A stretch of 50,000 nt of DNA. Origin: Symbiodinium natans (taxonomy: Eukaryota > Sar > Dinophyceae > Suessiales > Symbiodiniaceae). The stretch is taken from positions 1-50,000 of the forward strand of contig CAJNDS010000827.1 in the NCBI GenBank assembly GCA_905221605.1, given 5' to 3'. Shown in pieces: positions 29,514-39,874 of the stretch; position 1 is the stretch's first letter, and every line of letters begins with the position of its first letter. The notes beneath the pieces are model-generated. The model made no database searches and was not told the DNA's origin. It worked only from the letters and a program-made list of their open reading frames with translations. Both the position numbers and the translations under genes were made by a program.

Positions 29514-31870
29514 CCATTTGGAAATAAATGAATGAATTGAATTAATTCAATAATTGAATTAATTCAATTAATTCAATTAATTGATTTATTTCCAAAGGGG
29601 AGGTGGAATTAATTGAATTAATTGAATTAATTCAATTATTTCAATTAATTCAAGTAATTTATTTATTTCCAAATGGGGGGGATTCCCCAGCCCCCACCCC
29701 CCCCCCCCTTTGGAAATAAATGAATTAATTGAATTAATTGAATTAATTGAATTAATTCAAGGGTTGCCCGGGCTCGTGATTTAGTATTGGGGGGAGGCCC
29801 GGCCTCGTAATTTGGAGGCCCGGACTCGTGATTTAGCCCGGGCTCGTGATTTAGTATTGGGGGGAGGCCCGGGCTCGTGATTTAGTATTGCGGGAAGGCC
29901 CGGGCTCGTAATTTAGTATTGGGGGGAGGCCCGGGCTCGTGATTTAGTATTGGGGGGAGGCCCGGGCTCGTGGTTTAGTATTGGGGGGAGGAGGATGCCC
30001 CAGCCCCCACCCCCCATTTGGAAATACATGAATTAATTGAATTAATTGAAATAATTGAATTAATTCAATTAATTCAATTAATTCATTTATTTCCAAAGGG
30101 GAGGTGGAATTAATTGAATTAATTGAATTAATTCAATTATTTCAATTAATTCAATTAATTCAATTAATTCATTTATTTCAAAATGGGGGGGATTCCCCAG
30201 CCCCCACCCCCCCCCCTTTTGGAAATAAATGAATTAATTGAATTAATTGAATTAATTGAATTAATTGAATTAATTGAATTAATTGAATTTCAATTAATTC
30301 AATTAATTCATTTATTTCCAAAGGGGAGGTGGAATTAATTGAATTAATTGAATTAATTGAATTAATTTAATTAATTCAATTAATTCAATTAATTCAATTA
30401 ATTCATTTATTGCCAAAGGGGGGGGGTGGGGGCTGGGGAATCCCCCCCATTTGGAAATGAATGAACTAATTGAACGAAATTATTTAAACTATCGCGGCTC
30501 GATTTGGCCAAATTTTGCCGGGCAGCCTGCGGGCAAAATTTGGCCAAATCGGGCTGCTGATCGTATGCCATGAGAAATGCACGGCTCGATTTGGCCAAAT
30601 TTTGCCCGGAGGCTGCCCGGCAAAATTTGGCCAAATCGAGCCGCGCATTTCTCAGCGCGTACGACGAGCAGCCCGATTTTTCCAAATTTTGCCCGCAGAC
30701 TGCCCGGCAAAATTTGGCCAAATCGAGCCGCGATAGTTTAAATAATTTCGGGCCTCCAGAAAGGCGCGGCTCGATTTGGCCAGATTTTGCCGGGCAGTCT
30801 GCGGGCAAAATTTGGCCAAATCGGGCTGCTCGTCGAACGCGATGAGAAATGCGCGGCTCGATTTGGCCAAATTTTGCCGGGAAGCCTCCGGGCAAAATTT
30901 GGCCAAATCGAGCCGCGCCTTTCTGAAGGCCCGAAATTTTTAAACTATCGCGGCTCGATTTGGCCAAATTTTGCCGGGCAGCCTCCGGGCAAAATTTGGC
31001 CAAATCGGGCTGCCCTTCGTATGCGATGAGAAATGCGTGGCTCGATTTGGCCAAATTTTGCCCGGAGGCTGCCCGGCAAAATTTGGCCAAATCGAGCCGC
31101 GATAGGTTAAATAATTTCGGGCCTCCAGAAAGGCGCGGCTCGATTTGGCCAAATTTTGCCGGGCAGCCTCCGGGCAAAATTTGGCCAAATCGAGCTGGGG
31201 GGGTGGGGTCTGGGGAATCCCCCCCATTTGGAAATAAATTAATTAATTGAATTAATTGAATTAATTGAATTAATTGAATTAATTCAATTAATTAAATTAA
31301 TTCAATTAATTCCACCCCCCCTTTGGAATTGAATTAATTGAATTAATTGAATTAATTGAATTAATTGAATTAATTGAATTAATTCAATTAATTCAAAATT
31401 CAATTAATTCAATTAATTCAATTAATTCAATTAATTCAATTAATTCAATTAATTTAATTCCAAAGGGGGGGGAGGGTGGGGGCTGGGGAATCCCCCCCAT
31501 TTGGAAATAAATGAATTAATTGAATTAATTGAATTAATCGAAATAATTCAACTAATTCAATTAATTCAATTAATTCATTTATTTCCAAAGGGGAGGTGGA
31601 ATTAATTGAATTAATTGAATTAATTCCAATTAATTCAATTAATTCAATTAATTCAATTAATTCAATTAATTCAATTAATTCAATTAATTCATTTATTTCC
31701 AAAGGGGGGGTTCAATTAATTCAATTAATTCAATTAATTCAATAATTCAATTAATTCCACCCCCCCCCTTTGGAAATAAATGAATTAATTGAATTAATTC
31801 ATTAAATTCATTAAATTCCAGGGGGAAAGTGGAAATTAAGGAATTTAATGAATTAAATTCTGTCTGTGCA
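29514..31870. repeat. Nested inverted arrays of a 9-bp repeat
   Basis: Runs of GAATTAATT switch to its complement AATTAATTC in the middle of each block, and blocks are bounded by TTTGGAAATAAATGAATT and its complement AATTCATTTATTTCCAAA. Each block is thus a long near-perfect inverted repeat. About ten blocks are separated by G/C-runs such as GGGGAGGTGG or GATTCCCCAGCCCCCACC. They are interrupted by the copied 32-bp array (29760-30020) and the hairpin array (30490-31195). Confidence 0.9.
30490..31195. repeat. Tandem array of eight ~60-bp palindromes
   Basis: Each unit is an inverted repeat: CGATTTGGCCAAATTTTGCC, a short G/C-rich centre, and GGCAAAATTTGGCCAAATCG. Units lie near 30498, 30582, 30673, 30770, 30855, 30952, 31040 and 31135. 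Two kinds of spacer alternate, one like GCGATAGTTTAAATAATTTC plus GGGCCTCCAGAAAGGCG and one like GCATTTCTC plus GCGTACGACGAGCAGCC. Amino-acid frames are open on both strands purely because of the repeat. Confidence 0.92.
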
Positions 31871-31884
31871 ACCCTACAGGACCT

Positions 31885-31989
31885 AAAATAGGGTCTATTT
31901 GGAACATGGCTCTTGTGAATAAGTATACGTTTTGGGGCCTGTTTTCCTCTTGTAAATACGATTCCCAGCTTCCAAATAGACCCTATTTA
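31885..31989. mobile_element. Inverted-repeat element, 105 bp
   Basis: Ends AAATAGGGTCTATTTGGAA and TTCCAAATAGACCCTATTT are perfect 19-base inverted repeats; the interior has no gene. It lies between the satellite region and a run of about 18 Cs. A solitary matching end is at 24062-24082. Confidence 0.6.
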
Positions 31990-32029
31990 AGCTGCACACC
32001 CCCCCCCCCCCCCCCCCCGCCAAACCACC

Positions 32030-32225
32030 GGCAAACCATAAACCCGAACCCTAAACCCTAAACCCTGAACCCTAAACCCTAAACCCAAAACCCTAAACCC
32101 AAAACCCTAAACCCTAAACCCTAAACCCCTAAACCCCTAAACCCCTAAAACCCTAAAACCCTAAACCCTAAGCCCTAAACCCTAAACCCCAAACCCTTGT
32201 CATCCCTAAGCCCTAAACCCTAAAC
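32030..32225. repeat. CCCTAAA array
   Basis: About 25 CCCTAAA units including CCCCTAAA and CCCAAAA variants; a 39-base stretch ending CCCTTGTCATCCCTAAGCC is tandemly doubled at about 32190-32250. Confidence 0.9.
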
Positions 32226-33980
32226 CCCAAACCCTTGTCATCCCTAAGCCTCGCATACCTTGTCCATGGCTCAAGGGACTCCCCTGTTGTATCTTTTGCC
32301 AACAGCGATCTTATCGCCATGCCAAGGCGGGCCACGGAGGGTTTAGGGTTTAGGGTTTAGGGTTTAGGGTTTTGAAATGAAGGGGGTTGTGTCTTTTTTG
32401 GGTGCTACGGTGTTGGTTGCTAGGAAGTTGAGTGTTAGTAAACTTTAGGGCGGTAGGGATTTAGGGTGAATCCTGCACAGGCTTGTTCGTTTTTTCGTGC
32501 TGCTCTGAGCGGATCTGACAGGTTCCTGCCCCCCCAAGCCCCAAACCAACCCCATAGGCCCTACCTATACACCCGATTACCCCCATGAACTATGAACATA
32601 CTCGCCCTGTTAACCCCAGGAGCCATCTGTACCCAAACGGAGAGCTACGACTCCGAAGCCCTAAGCTCTATAGTCAATGCTCCATTCGCAGACTCGCAGC
32701 ATACCCTAAACCCTAAACCCCTAAACCTTAAACCCCCTAAACCCTAAACCCTAAGCCCTAAACTCAAACCCTAAACCCTATACCCTATACCCTATACCCT
32801 AAACCCAAACCCTTGAGCCTAGGCCCGATGGTTACTAGAGGGCTTACCGTGAAGCACTACGCCTCCCCAAGGTGGATTGGCTTGCTGGCGGCGGCTTGGG
32901 CGCAGAAGGCAAACTTCTTGCCTTACAAAGTGAGGCTCATAGGGTTTAGGTTGGGATGTTCACCCTTATACTAACAGTCCTTAATAGGGATTGTAATGGG
33001 GGGTACTATGATCCCTATCAAGGACTGTTCGTACAGGGGGAAACTTCCCAAGGTTTAGGGCTCATGGGGTCTAGGGTTTCGGGTTGAGGGTTTAGGGCTA
33101 GGTAGGCCGTTGAGATGTTTCAAACCCCTCTTGGGCTAGGAATACTTTTTCGGAGGGTTTCGAGGCCCATAAAGGGAGTGGGTTGATAGGGTTGTAGAGA
33201 ATAGGTTTTTGTCATTGAGGGTCTAGGGATCGAAGCCCTAGACAGTGAGAGCTTTGTGTTCTGGTGAACTTCCGGACGCCGGGGATGTTTTGGGCTTGGG
33301 GTTATGGGGTTTGGGGCTCAGGGTTCCTAAACCACAATGATATGGGGGCTTCGGGGAGCAAGAGGGGGGCCGGAGAGGTCCAAAGCACAGTTCACTGCCT
33401 CGAAGTCTGTCGATCTAGGGTTTTGGTCTCAGTGCTTCGAGTTTTGAGTTTAGGGTCTGGGACCCCAATCCCTAAACCTGAATTCCTACACCCTAAAGTT
33501 CTCACCCTATCCCCCAAACTCACACCACTTCCCAAGGACTGCAACGCGGCTGAAGGATCATGGGGTGGAGGGGTTGTAGGCTTCACATTCTAAGCCCGAA
33601 ACCTGACGCCCTAACCCGAAACCCTAAACCCTGAACCTTAACAATCCTAGACCCCAAACCCGCATTGAGCCCTCTCAAGAAAAAGCCTGATGACCATCAA
33701 GCCTCCCGTGCGCTCCGTAAAGCACCCTAAGCCCGCATGGGTTTGGGGCTCGGGGATTTCGCTTTAATTCTCACTCATGGGGTTCAAGGCATGCTCTACG
33801 TAACCCTGAAACCTAAATCCAAACCCAAACCCCAGACTCGAGAGTAACCTCGAATCCTTTGACCCCGAAGACTTCGACAGAGCCCGACAGAACCCAAAAA
33901 CGTAAAACCTAAAACCTATCTAAACCCTAAACCCTATAAACCCTAAACCCTAAACCCTAAACTCCAATTCTACAACCGCG
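32226..33980. other. Mixed telomere-type and unassigned DNA
   Basis: TTTAGGG units at 32338-32375 and CCCTAAA units at 32703-32815 and 33610-33660 alternate with unique DNA. A fold-back sequence lies at 32973-33029. The stretch following TTTAGGG at 32375 (GAAATGAAGGGGGTTG, GGGTGCTA..GGTGTTGG) is repeated at 34293-34400. No exon I can defend, although CLEVCRSRVLVSVLRV (about 33400) is open on the plus strand. Confidence 0.4.
32973..33029. repeat. Short fold-back sequence
   Basis: AACAGTCCTTAATAGGGAT and ATCCCTATCAAGGACTGTT form a 19-base stem with one mismatch around a 19-base loop. Confidence 0.7.
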
Positions 33981-33988
33981 CACTCAGT

Positions 33989-36110
33989 CGACCGAGGCTC
34001 TGCGTGTGGCCCAGACATACGCCGGAGCCCAGCTGGAAGAGTTGCCCGACGACGCCTGCTCGTCGGAGGACGCGGCCACAAGTTTAGGGTTTAGGGTTTA
34101 GGGTTTCGGGTTTATGGCTTGTTCGGGCTCTTCTGGGGGCTTTTTGGGGCTGTGGGGGCTCTGGGTTTTAGATCTCTAAGGGCTGCTATTGAAGGATCCT
34201 GGTCGACTTGCGAAACTCGATCTTCACAAGCCCAGACGTTGAGAGGGTTTAGGGTTTAAGGTTTAGGGATTAGGGTTCAGGGTTTAGGGTTTGAAATGAA
34301 GGGGGTTGCTTTCTTTTGGGTGCTAAGGTGTTGGGTGCTAGGATGTTGAGTGATAGGACTTTAGTGCTTAGATATTTAGGGTGAATCCCGCACAGGTCTG
34401 TTTTTTTTGTTCTTCCGTGCCGCTCTGAGCGGATCTGAGAGCCTTGCTGTGGGGGCTCACGGAATCCCCACGGTTGAGGAGATTAAGGGGATGCGTCGAG
34501 GCGATGCCCCAACAAGTGCCGGCTCGGCCACACTTTTTCAAGCCGGGTTTAGGGTTTAGGGTTTGGGGTTTAGGGTTTAGGGTGGCCAGTCGCAACTTAG
34601 AGACCAATTTGGAAGATTCTCGAGCCGAGCTCCAAATTTCCCGGTGCCAATGCTGGCAGGGAACCCGATGACTCGACCACTTAGGGTTCTTAAGGGAGGG
34701 TTTAGGGTTTTGGGTTCAGGGTTTGGGGTTTAGGGTTTAGGGTTTGGGGTGTAGGGTTTAGGGTTTAGGGTTCAACATGAACATCTTATAGGGTTCCCAA
34801 GGGAGGAGGTTGAAGGGCTACTCCCCAAGGCTCCCCAAGCTTTAAGGTTCCCTATACCTACCCCCCATGAACCCCCTCCCTGAAAAACCCTATAGAATCA
34901 GTTGGTCCGGTTGCATGGGGTCACTTCTCTAAACCATGGTCCCTTTTGGGGGTTCTTATTCTAAGGCGGCCCCTACTATTTAGGGTATCCAAAAAGGGAC
35001 CATAACTTAGAGAACTGACCACGTGAAGAAAGGCCAGCTTGGGGGGATTGTCGGTAGGATATACCCTCAGTTTGGACCGCCCATGAGACTTCAAGTGTTG
35101 TTGAGCTTCAGGGAATGTAGCAGCTCGCACTCTTAAGCATTTTGGGGCTTTTGGGGCCTGGGAGCCCCCATACCCTAAGCCTCTTAGAACCCCTCATACA
35201 CCCTAAACATCCCTAAGCCCTGAATTCTTAAACCCTGACCCACAATGTGCCACAAGACTCCCACTGCACTGGGGGTCAGGATTGCCGGGTGGAGCTGAGA
35301 CAGCTGCGCGCGAGGCGCCTGGCAGATGACGAGGCGGGCTATCTCTTTGCTCCCCCCACCTATTAGAATGGTCTCTTCGAGCTGGCCCTCAACTCTGGAC
35401 TCAACCTGACACCCTACTCCCCCCAGCTTCGGGTTTAGGGTTTAGGGTTCAGGGGTTTAGGGGCTGGTTTTCAGGCGACGCAAGTCTAAGCCTTGCACAC
35501 TTGACAGGGTTTTGGAGGATATCAGCGTAGCCGACCTGGGGGGGGGAGGGTGGGGCTAGGTAGGGGGGGGGGAGGGGTGGGCGGGCTTAGGGTTTAGGGT
35601 TTAGGGTTTAGGCCGACTCCAGCCCCAAGAACATTAGATGGAGTGTGTTGATCGTGCATTTTTGGCAGGCCCAGAACAATTACATGAATAGGACTCTCAA
35701 CCCCCTTGAACCCTAAACCCTAAACCCTGAACCCTGAACCCTAAACCCTAAACCCTAAACCCTACATGCTCCTCGCTGCTGGAAGTAAAGACCAGTCGTT
35801 GTACAATTCCAGGACGTTGCGTGCGAGGCTGTTGAGGCTTTGCGGTTTAGGGAAGAGGGTGTTTGGGATTTAGGTTGGGCCTAAGGCCCTAAACCCTAGA
35901 CCCTAAACCCCAAACCCGAAACCCTAAACCCTAAAGCCTAAACCCTAAACCCTAAACCCTAAACCCTAAACCCTAAACCCTAAACCTAAACCCTAAACCC
36001 TAAACCCTAAACCCAGGTTAGTTCTGCAACCCAACTCTTACGTCTTCGTGACCACTCAGCCCATCGCCCACCAGGCCAGGCTTGGGTTCCAAGCTACAAG
36101 ACCTTGCGTG
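33989..36110 (+). CDS. Probable gene with telomere-repeat introns, unknown protein
   Basis: Plus-strand exon-like blocks separated by TTTAGGG or CCCTAAA sequence: 33989-34081 (TEALRVAQTYAGAQLEELPD); about 34190-34246 (ILVDLRNSIFTSPDVER); 34479-34546 (EIKGMRRGDAPTSAGSATLF); 34581-34659 (ASRNLETNLEDSRAELQIS); 35281-35366 (RVELRQLRARRLADDEAGYL); about 35494-35529 (LDRVLEDISVA); 35612-35700 (DSSPKNIRWSVLIVHFWQAQ); about 35768-35847; about 36013-36100 (LQPNSYVFVTTQPIAHQARL). Introns 34247-34478 and 34547-34580 are GT-AG, 35530-35611 is GC-AG, and these three keep phase. The second and third blocks after 34190 suggest a coiled coil. No family is recognised, and whether all blocks belong to one transcript is unknown. 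Confidence 0.45.
34921..35018. mobile_element. Inverted-repeat element, about 98 bp
   Basis: Imperfect inverted ends of about 25-35 bases built on CTCTAAACCATGGTCCCTTTT and AAAAGGGACCATAACTTAGAG. No coding content. Structure only; single copy here. Confidence 0.55.
35540..35612. repeat. G-run plus TTTAGGG repeats acting as intron
   Basis: G-runs are followed by three TTTAGGG units whose last TTTAG abuts the exon starting GCCGACTCC. Confidence 0.7.
35706..35768. repeat. CCCTAAA array
   Basis: Eight units, two as CCCTGAA, between two exon-like blocks. Confidence 0.95.
35878..36020. repeat. CCCTAAA array
   Basis: Around 18 units, ending CCCAGGTTAG immediately before an exon-like block. Confidence 0.95.
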
Positions 36111-36119
36111 CTAAACCCT

Positions 36120-36195
36120 CAAGGGTTTAGGGTTTAGGGTTTAGGGTTTAAGGTTTAGGGTTTAGGGTTTAGGCTTCAGGGTTTAGGGTTTAAAC
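36120..36195. repeat. TTTAGGG array
   Basis: Nine units in the opposite orientation to the preceding array; the pair brackets the exon-like block at 36013-36100. Confidence 0.95.
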
Positions 36196-37186
36196 CGTTG
36201 AGGACCAAGTTGGAGGTTGCCGAAAGAGGGGTGCCAATTTTTTTCAGAGGAGCATAGTCTTTTGGGGTATACTAGGGGCACGCCTATATTGGAGATTCTC
36301 ATTTGGTTTGTGTCTTTGGTGGTCTGGACGAAGGCCATTTTTGGGTTCAGGGTGGATGTATGTATGGAAGTTAGCAAGTATATATGTATGTACGTATGTA
36401 TGTATGTGGTCTGCACGTGTGTAATCATGATTGTCTGGCTGCATACTTGTAAACTGCACTTTCCATGCTCGTCGCTGAATTCTGTAAGGTTGTCGGTTTT
36501 TCTGCCTGGTTGGTCCTTGTCTTTGAAAATTTCCGTCTTATTTTCGACCAACCCATCGAGGACCATCGATGCACACTATTGTTTGAAAGGGGAGAAGGAG
36601 GAAAAAAAAGAGAGAGCGCGAGAGACAAGCAACAGTCATACAAAAAGAACACAGAAAAGGCGAAAGAAGGAACAACAAGAAAGAGAAAGGGAGAAATCAC
36701 GAAATAACTGAATAGATCCCGTCACAAAGAAAGTACGAAACAAACACGCCAAGAAGCTAAAGAAACCACGAAATTCAACAGTACGTTTGAGCCTGAGGCG
36801 CTTCTCATCCGCGCATCGGCTGCGGGACCCAAAGGGTCCTAAGTACCCACATGAAAAACACTTGCCCAAACCATAGTAGTAATTCCTAGTATAGAAACCC
36901 TACTTTCTACCCTAAACCCTTAGCCTTAACCCTAAACCCGAAACCCTAAACCCTAAACCGTAAACCGCGCATCGGCTTCGGAGGTGGTGGAGCATCTGCT
37001 GGGGTTTAGGGCTCAGGGACTCGGAGCCTGCCTGTGCAGGGTCTCTCTGCGCATCGTGTGACCCCATTCGAGAGATCTGCTGGGCCCAGTGGCAGGAGAT
37101 GGAGGCCTTCACAGCCATTGCAAGCTTGGCGCCGAAGGGCCTGCCGCAGGCAGGGGTTGAGACCAGGCTGAGTGGGCTGGACAGTG
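36196..37186. other. Unassigned with purine-rich tract
   Basis: A minus-strand open frame (36183-36566) contains a (GTAT)n microsatellite read as Tyr-Ile-His-Thr and has no recognisable domain. From 36590 to 36720 the plus strand is purine-rich. The same-strand block CAQRDPAQAGSESL (about 37000-37050) is a weak exon candidate. Confidence 0.3.
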
Positions 37187-37940
37187 GGAGCTAGCCAGGA
37201 CGGCGGCGATGACAAGGATGCTCGCAAGGTGCGCGGGGCTACACAGCGGACTTTTTACTTTTGGGCTTTTGGGTTCGGGGTTTAGGGTTTAGGGCTTAGG
37301 GACTCGGAGCCTGGATGCCTGTGAAAAGCTCTGGGAAGAAGTTCTGGGCGCTGGGTGTTCTAGGACTCCCCGTGTTCAGGTACAGTCCGAAGCTTCTAAA
37401 CTGCGTGTCCCGCGCGAGCCTGAGCTTTGGAGCCTATTGGGCTTTCCGGGTTGAGGGGTTTGGGTCTTTTGGTTTAGGGCATAAGCTTTAGGGGCGCGCT
37501 GGTGCTACTAGGGAGCTTAGGGCTTTCTATAGGGGCCTCCAAACGTTTTGCTTTGGCGCTGTTTTCGCTTTTTGAGAGCGGTGTCAGGGTTTCAGCTCTT
37601 GTTTGAGGGTTTTCATAGGGCTCTGGTTACCCTCGGTGTGGGGTTGTGCTTGTGTTAGATTTAAGTCGGACACGCTCTTCGCCTGCTCGACTGTGAGGGG
37701 TATCGTGTTCGGGATCAGGTATCGTTGCCCCAAGCAAAACGACCGAGTGACAGTCATATCGGCGGTACGGCCTATTCATAAAATGATATTTAGCAAGTGC
37801 GAGTGCGAGCCAAGCAACTCAAGCCCCAATAGAACCCTTGAAAAAAGAACGAGATCCCAAATCACTTGCTTCGGTCATTTGCGCCAGGCCAGTGTGGCGC
37901 CTCAAGCGCGGCACGAAGGTGCCAAGAAGCTGGCTTGAAG
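37187..37940. repeat. Segmental duplication, copy of 41405-42930
   Basis: Starts GGGAGCTAGCCAGGACGGCG, as at 41408, and the two copies run parallel to TGGTGCTACTA (37511 and 41705). The second copy then has a 389-bp insertion, after which both continue with GGGAGCTTAGGGCTTTC. A further block present only in copy 2 (about 42255-42560) separates the last shared part (GGGATCAGGTGTCGCTGCCCC). The last part matches the minus-strand coding block at 42640-42930 but has an in-frame stop, so here it is a relic. Confidence 0.85.
37505..37525. other. Empty target site
   Basis: GGTGCTACTAGGGAGCTTAG. The duplicated copy at 41697-42105 has the same flanks with a 389-bp element inserted at the TA. Confidence 0.85.
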
Positions 37941-38335
37941 GTAGTCGCAGCATGTCGTAGCCACACAGGTGTTCACACCATGGATAGAATAGAATTGGAG
38001 CAATTCAGGATGTAGCAGGTCAACGTACAGAGCCACGTGTGCAGCTTCCCTTGTCATCTGCATTTGTGGTATACCTAGGCTTTAGGGGTCTGGCTGGCTT
38101 TTCGGCGCCCTTAACCTTAAACCCCGATCCTAGTCGAATGGTTCAGGGAGGATTTCATCTGTTCTTGGCGTCTCTGAGGCACGCGAATCAAATCAGCATT
38201 CAGATGAGACTGTCTTGACCGCCATGCATCAGCAGCCCAATTCCAGCCAAGTTCTAGCATATAGGCCCGTTCAATACTGTTGAAGCCTCTAACCTACCCT
38301 CACCGAACGCTTTGTAACCCCATTGCCGCAGATAA

Positions 38336-38395
38336 CACACACACACACACACACAGAGACACACAGACACGCACACGCACACGCACGCGCACACG
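38336..38395. repeat. (CA)n microsatellite
   Basis: CACACA with GA and GC interruptions, ending ACGTGCAG directly before a block shared with 13183-13240. It may be intronic. Confidence 0.9.
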
Positions 38396-38635
38396 TGCAG
38401 CAGCCAATCTGGAGCCGGATGCCGTCCTCTGGCGAGCATGCAGTTTAAGGTTTATGGAGTTTAGGGTGAGAATTTAGGGAGTTTAGGGTGTTAGGGTTTG
38501 GGGGAGAAGCTCACGGTCTTGGGGGCTTGGAGGCTTTGGGATGAGGGCTCAGCATGGAGAGAAATGAGGTGCTCAAAGGATCTGTGTCGAGGCTTCTCGG
38601 GTTGTATACTCAGGGCGCTATAAGGTTTAGGCCTC
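38395..38635 (+). pseudogene. Duplicate of 13183-13365 with exon-like frames
   Basis: The shared segment runs from CAGCCAATC through the plus-strand block EKLTVLGAWRLWDEG. In this copy the frame continues (SAWREMRCSKDLCRGFSGC) instead of shifting as in the 13-kb copy. The join to VEASRVVYSGRYK-like sequence, also found near 12.66 and 11.57 kb, shows rearrangement among copies. Confidence 0.4.
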
Positions 38636-38639
38636 CAAT

Positions 38640-38973
38640 GCACTGGCAAGTGCACTGGGGTGGGCATGCGTGCAGCTATCGCAAGGGATATAAGTACGGG
38701 GTAACGAACTATGCTCAGAACTAAGAACTGGTTGCAAGATCGTTTTTTGCGGGTGGTTCTGCGCAGGATGCCAGTTCGAGGCCTGCTCCAAGGAAGGTCC
38801 GCGGCTTGACGTGCGCGTGCTGGTATTCTGGGAGTCTTTATCCCTTCTGATCCCCCTGTGAATCGCTCCGGCAAGGCCTCTTCGACCAACTCAACCGGCA
38901 AAACAAAGCGTGAACCTGAGCTTCGGGTTGAGGGTTTTGGTTTGCATTGAGCGTGTAGGGTCGAGGGGCGCAC
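38640..38973 (-). CDS. Candidate minus-strand coding block
   Basis: Open on the minus strand with normal composition: RFVLPVELVEEALPERFTGG, then ARQAADLPWSRPRTGILRR. The plus strand of the same stretch also reads plausibly (GVFIPSDPPVNRSGKASS), so the strand is not settled. No family recognised. Confidence 0.25.
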
Positions 38974-39109
38974 TGGGGCTATTCTAGGGGCGGGGCTTAG
39001 GGCGTTCTAGGGCGTTCGTAGGGCTTTCGTAGGGCGTTCGTAGGGCTTTCGTAGGGCTTTCTTACGGGGAAGGCGGTGTTGGGACTAGCGCTTGTTCGAA
39101 AATCCCAAG

Positions 39110-39485
39110 CCGTCAGCCGAGTACCCCCAATAAGTCCTGCAAGTCCCGCCGAGTATCCCTGGAGTGCCGCCCGCGCCCCAGAAAGGCCCGCACAGCGTCC
39201 TGTCCACGAGCTTTGGAGTGCCTGCCCCCAAAGCAGCAGGTCCTGCCCTGGAAGTGCCCAGCAGTCCCCTCGAGCATTCCGGGAGTGCCCGCCCGCACAA
39301 GTCCCGCCGAGTATCAGCGGAGTGCCATGCCATGCTTCAGCGATCCTGCAAAAAGTCCTGCCGCCGAGTACCCGCAGAGAGTCCCGCAGAAGCCCGGGAC
39401 CGAGTATCCCCGGAGTGGCCCCGAAAATTCTGCAAGACCTCCGCCGCGGAGTGTCCCTGGAACCCTCAACTATTCCACAGAGAGT
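39110..39485. repeat. Degenerate repeat, GCCGAGTATCCCTGGAGTGCC
   Basis: At least six irregularly spaced variants of CCGCCGAGTATCCCTGGAGTGCC separated by TCCTGCAAGTCCC-like words (about 45-75 base period). Related copies stand at 42300-42460 inside the second duplicon. Both strands are open through most of it. Confidence 0.75.
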
Positions 39486-39874
39486 CCTGCGACAGAAGGT
39501 TGCGACGAAGTATACAAAATTCCCTGACTGCGCTGTTAGCTGACTGTAGGGCGGGGATGACCGAAGCAAATACTTAGGGAAATGTTCGCGTTTTGTTGAA
39601 CGGGTTTGCTTGGGGCTTTCGGCTTTCGCACCTTTTTTGAGCGTTTCACTACAACTTTGTGTGCTCTGAATTGTGGCTCGCCTTTATTATATCAATATCT
39701 AGGTGGGCCATACCAACGGTATGAATAAACCACGATATCCCTCATAGTTAAACAGGGCTGGGTGGTCCCGTGTCATGTTGCGCCAGGGGCTGGACACGCA
39801 TGGCGAAGGACAAGGCGTTCCCACTTGTCGGGCTTCGTGTTCAAGCTGTGTTTTTTTTCGTATGTGCTCTCTAG

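Noticed and set aside
30490-31177. 256-codon minus-strand frame through the hairpin array
   Set aside because: Both strands are open in several frames because the units are palindromic; the peptide is a repeat of FGQI/KFCP blocks.
31454-31702. Leu/Ile-Glu repeat protein on the minus strand resembling a leucine-rich repeat
   Set aside because: It is the translation of the GAATTAATT array; 9 bases give a 3-residue period and no start or stop context fits a gene.
32262-32275. TCCATGGCTCAAGG as a relic of the dinoflagellate spliced leader
   Set aside because: Only the last eight bases (GGCTCAAG) agree with the conserved leader, and the CCATTTTGG part is missing, so chance is likelier.
39076-39577. 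Overlapping 137-190 codon frames on both strands
   Set aside because: They follow a degenerate GCCGAGTATCCCTGGAGTGCC repeat that keeps several frames open; no strand is favoured.
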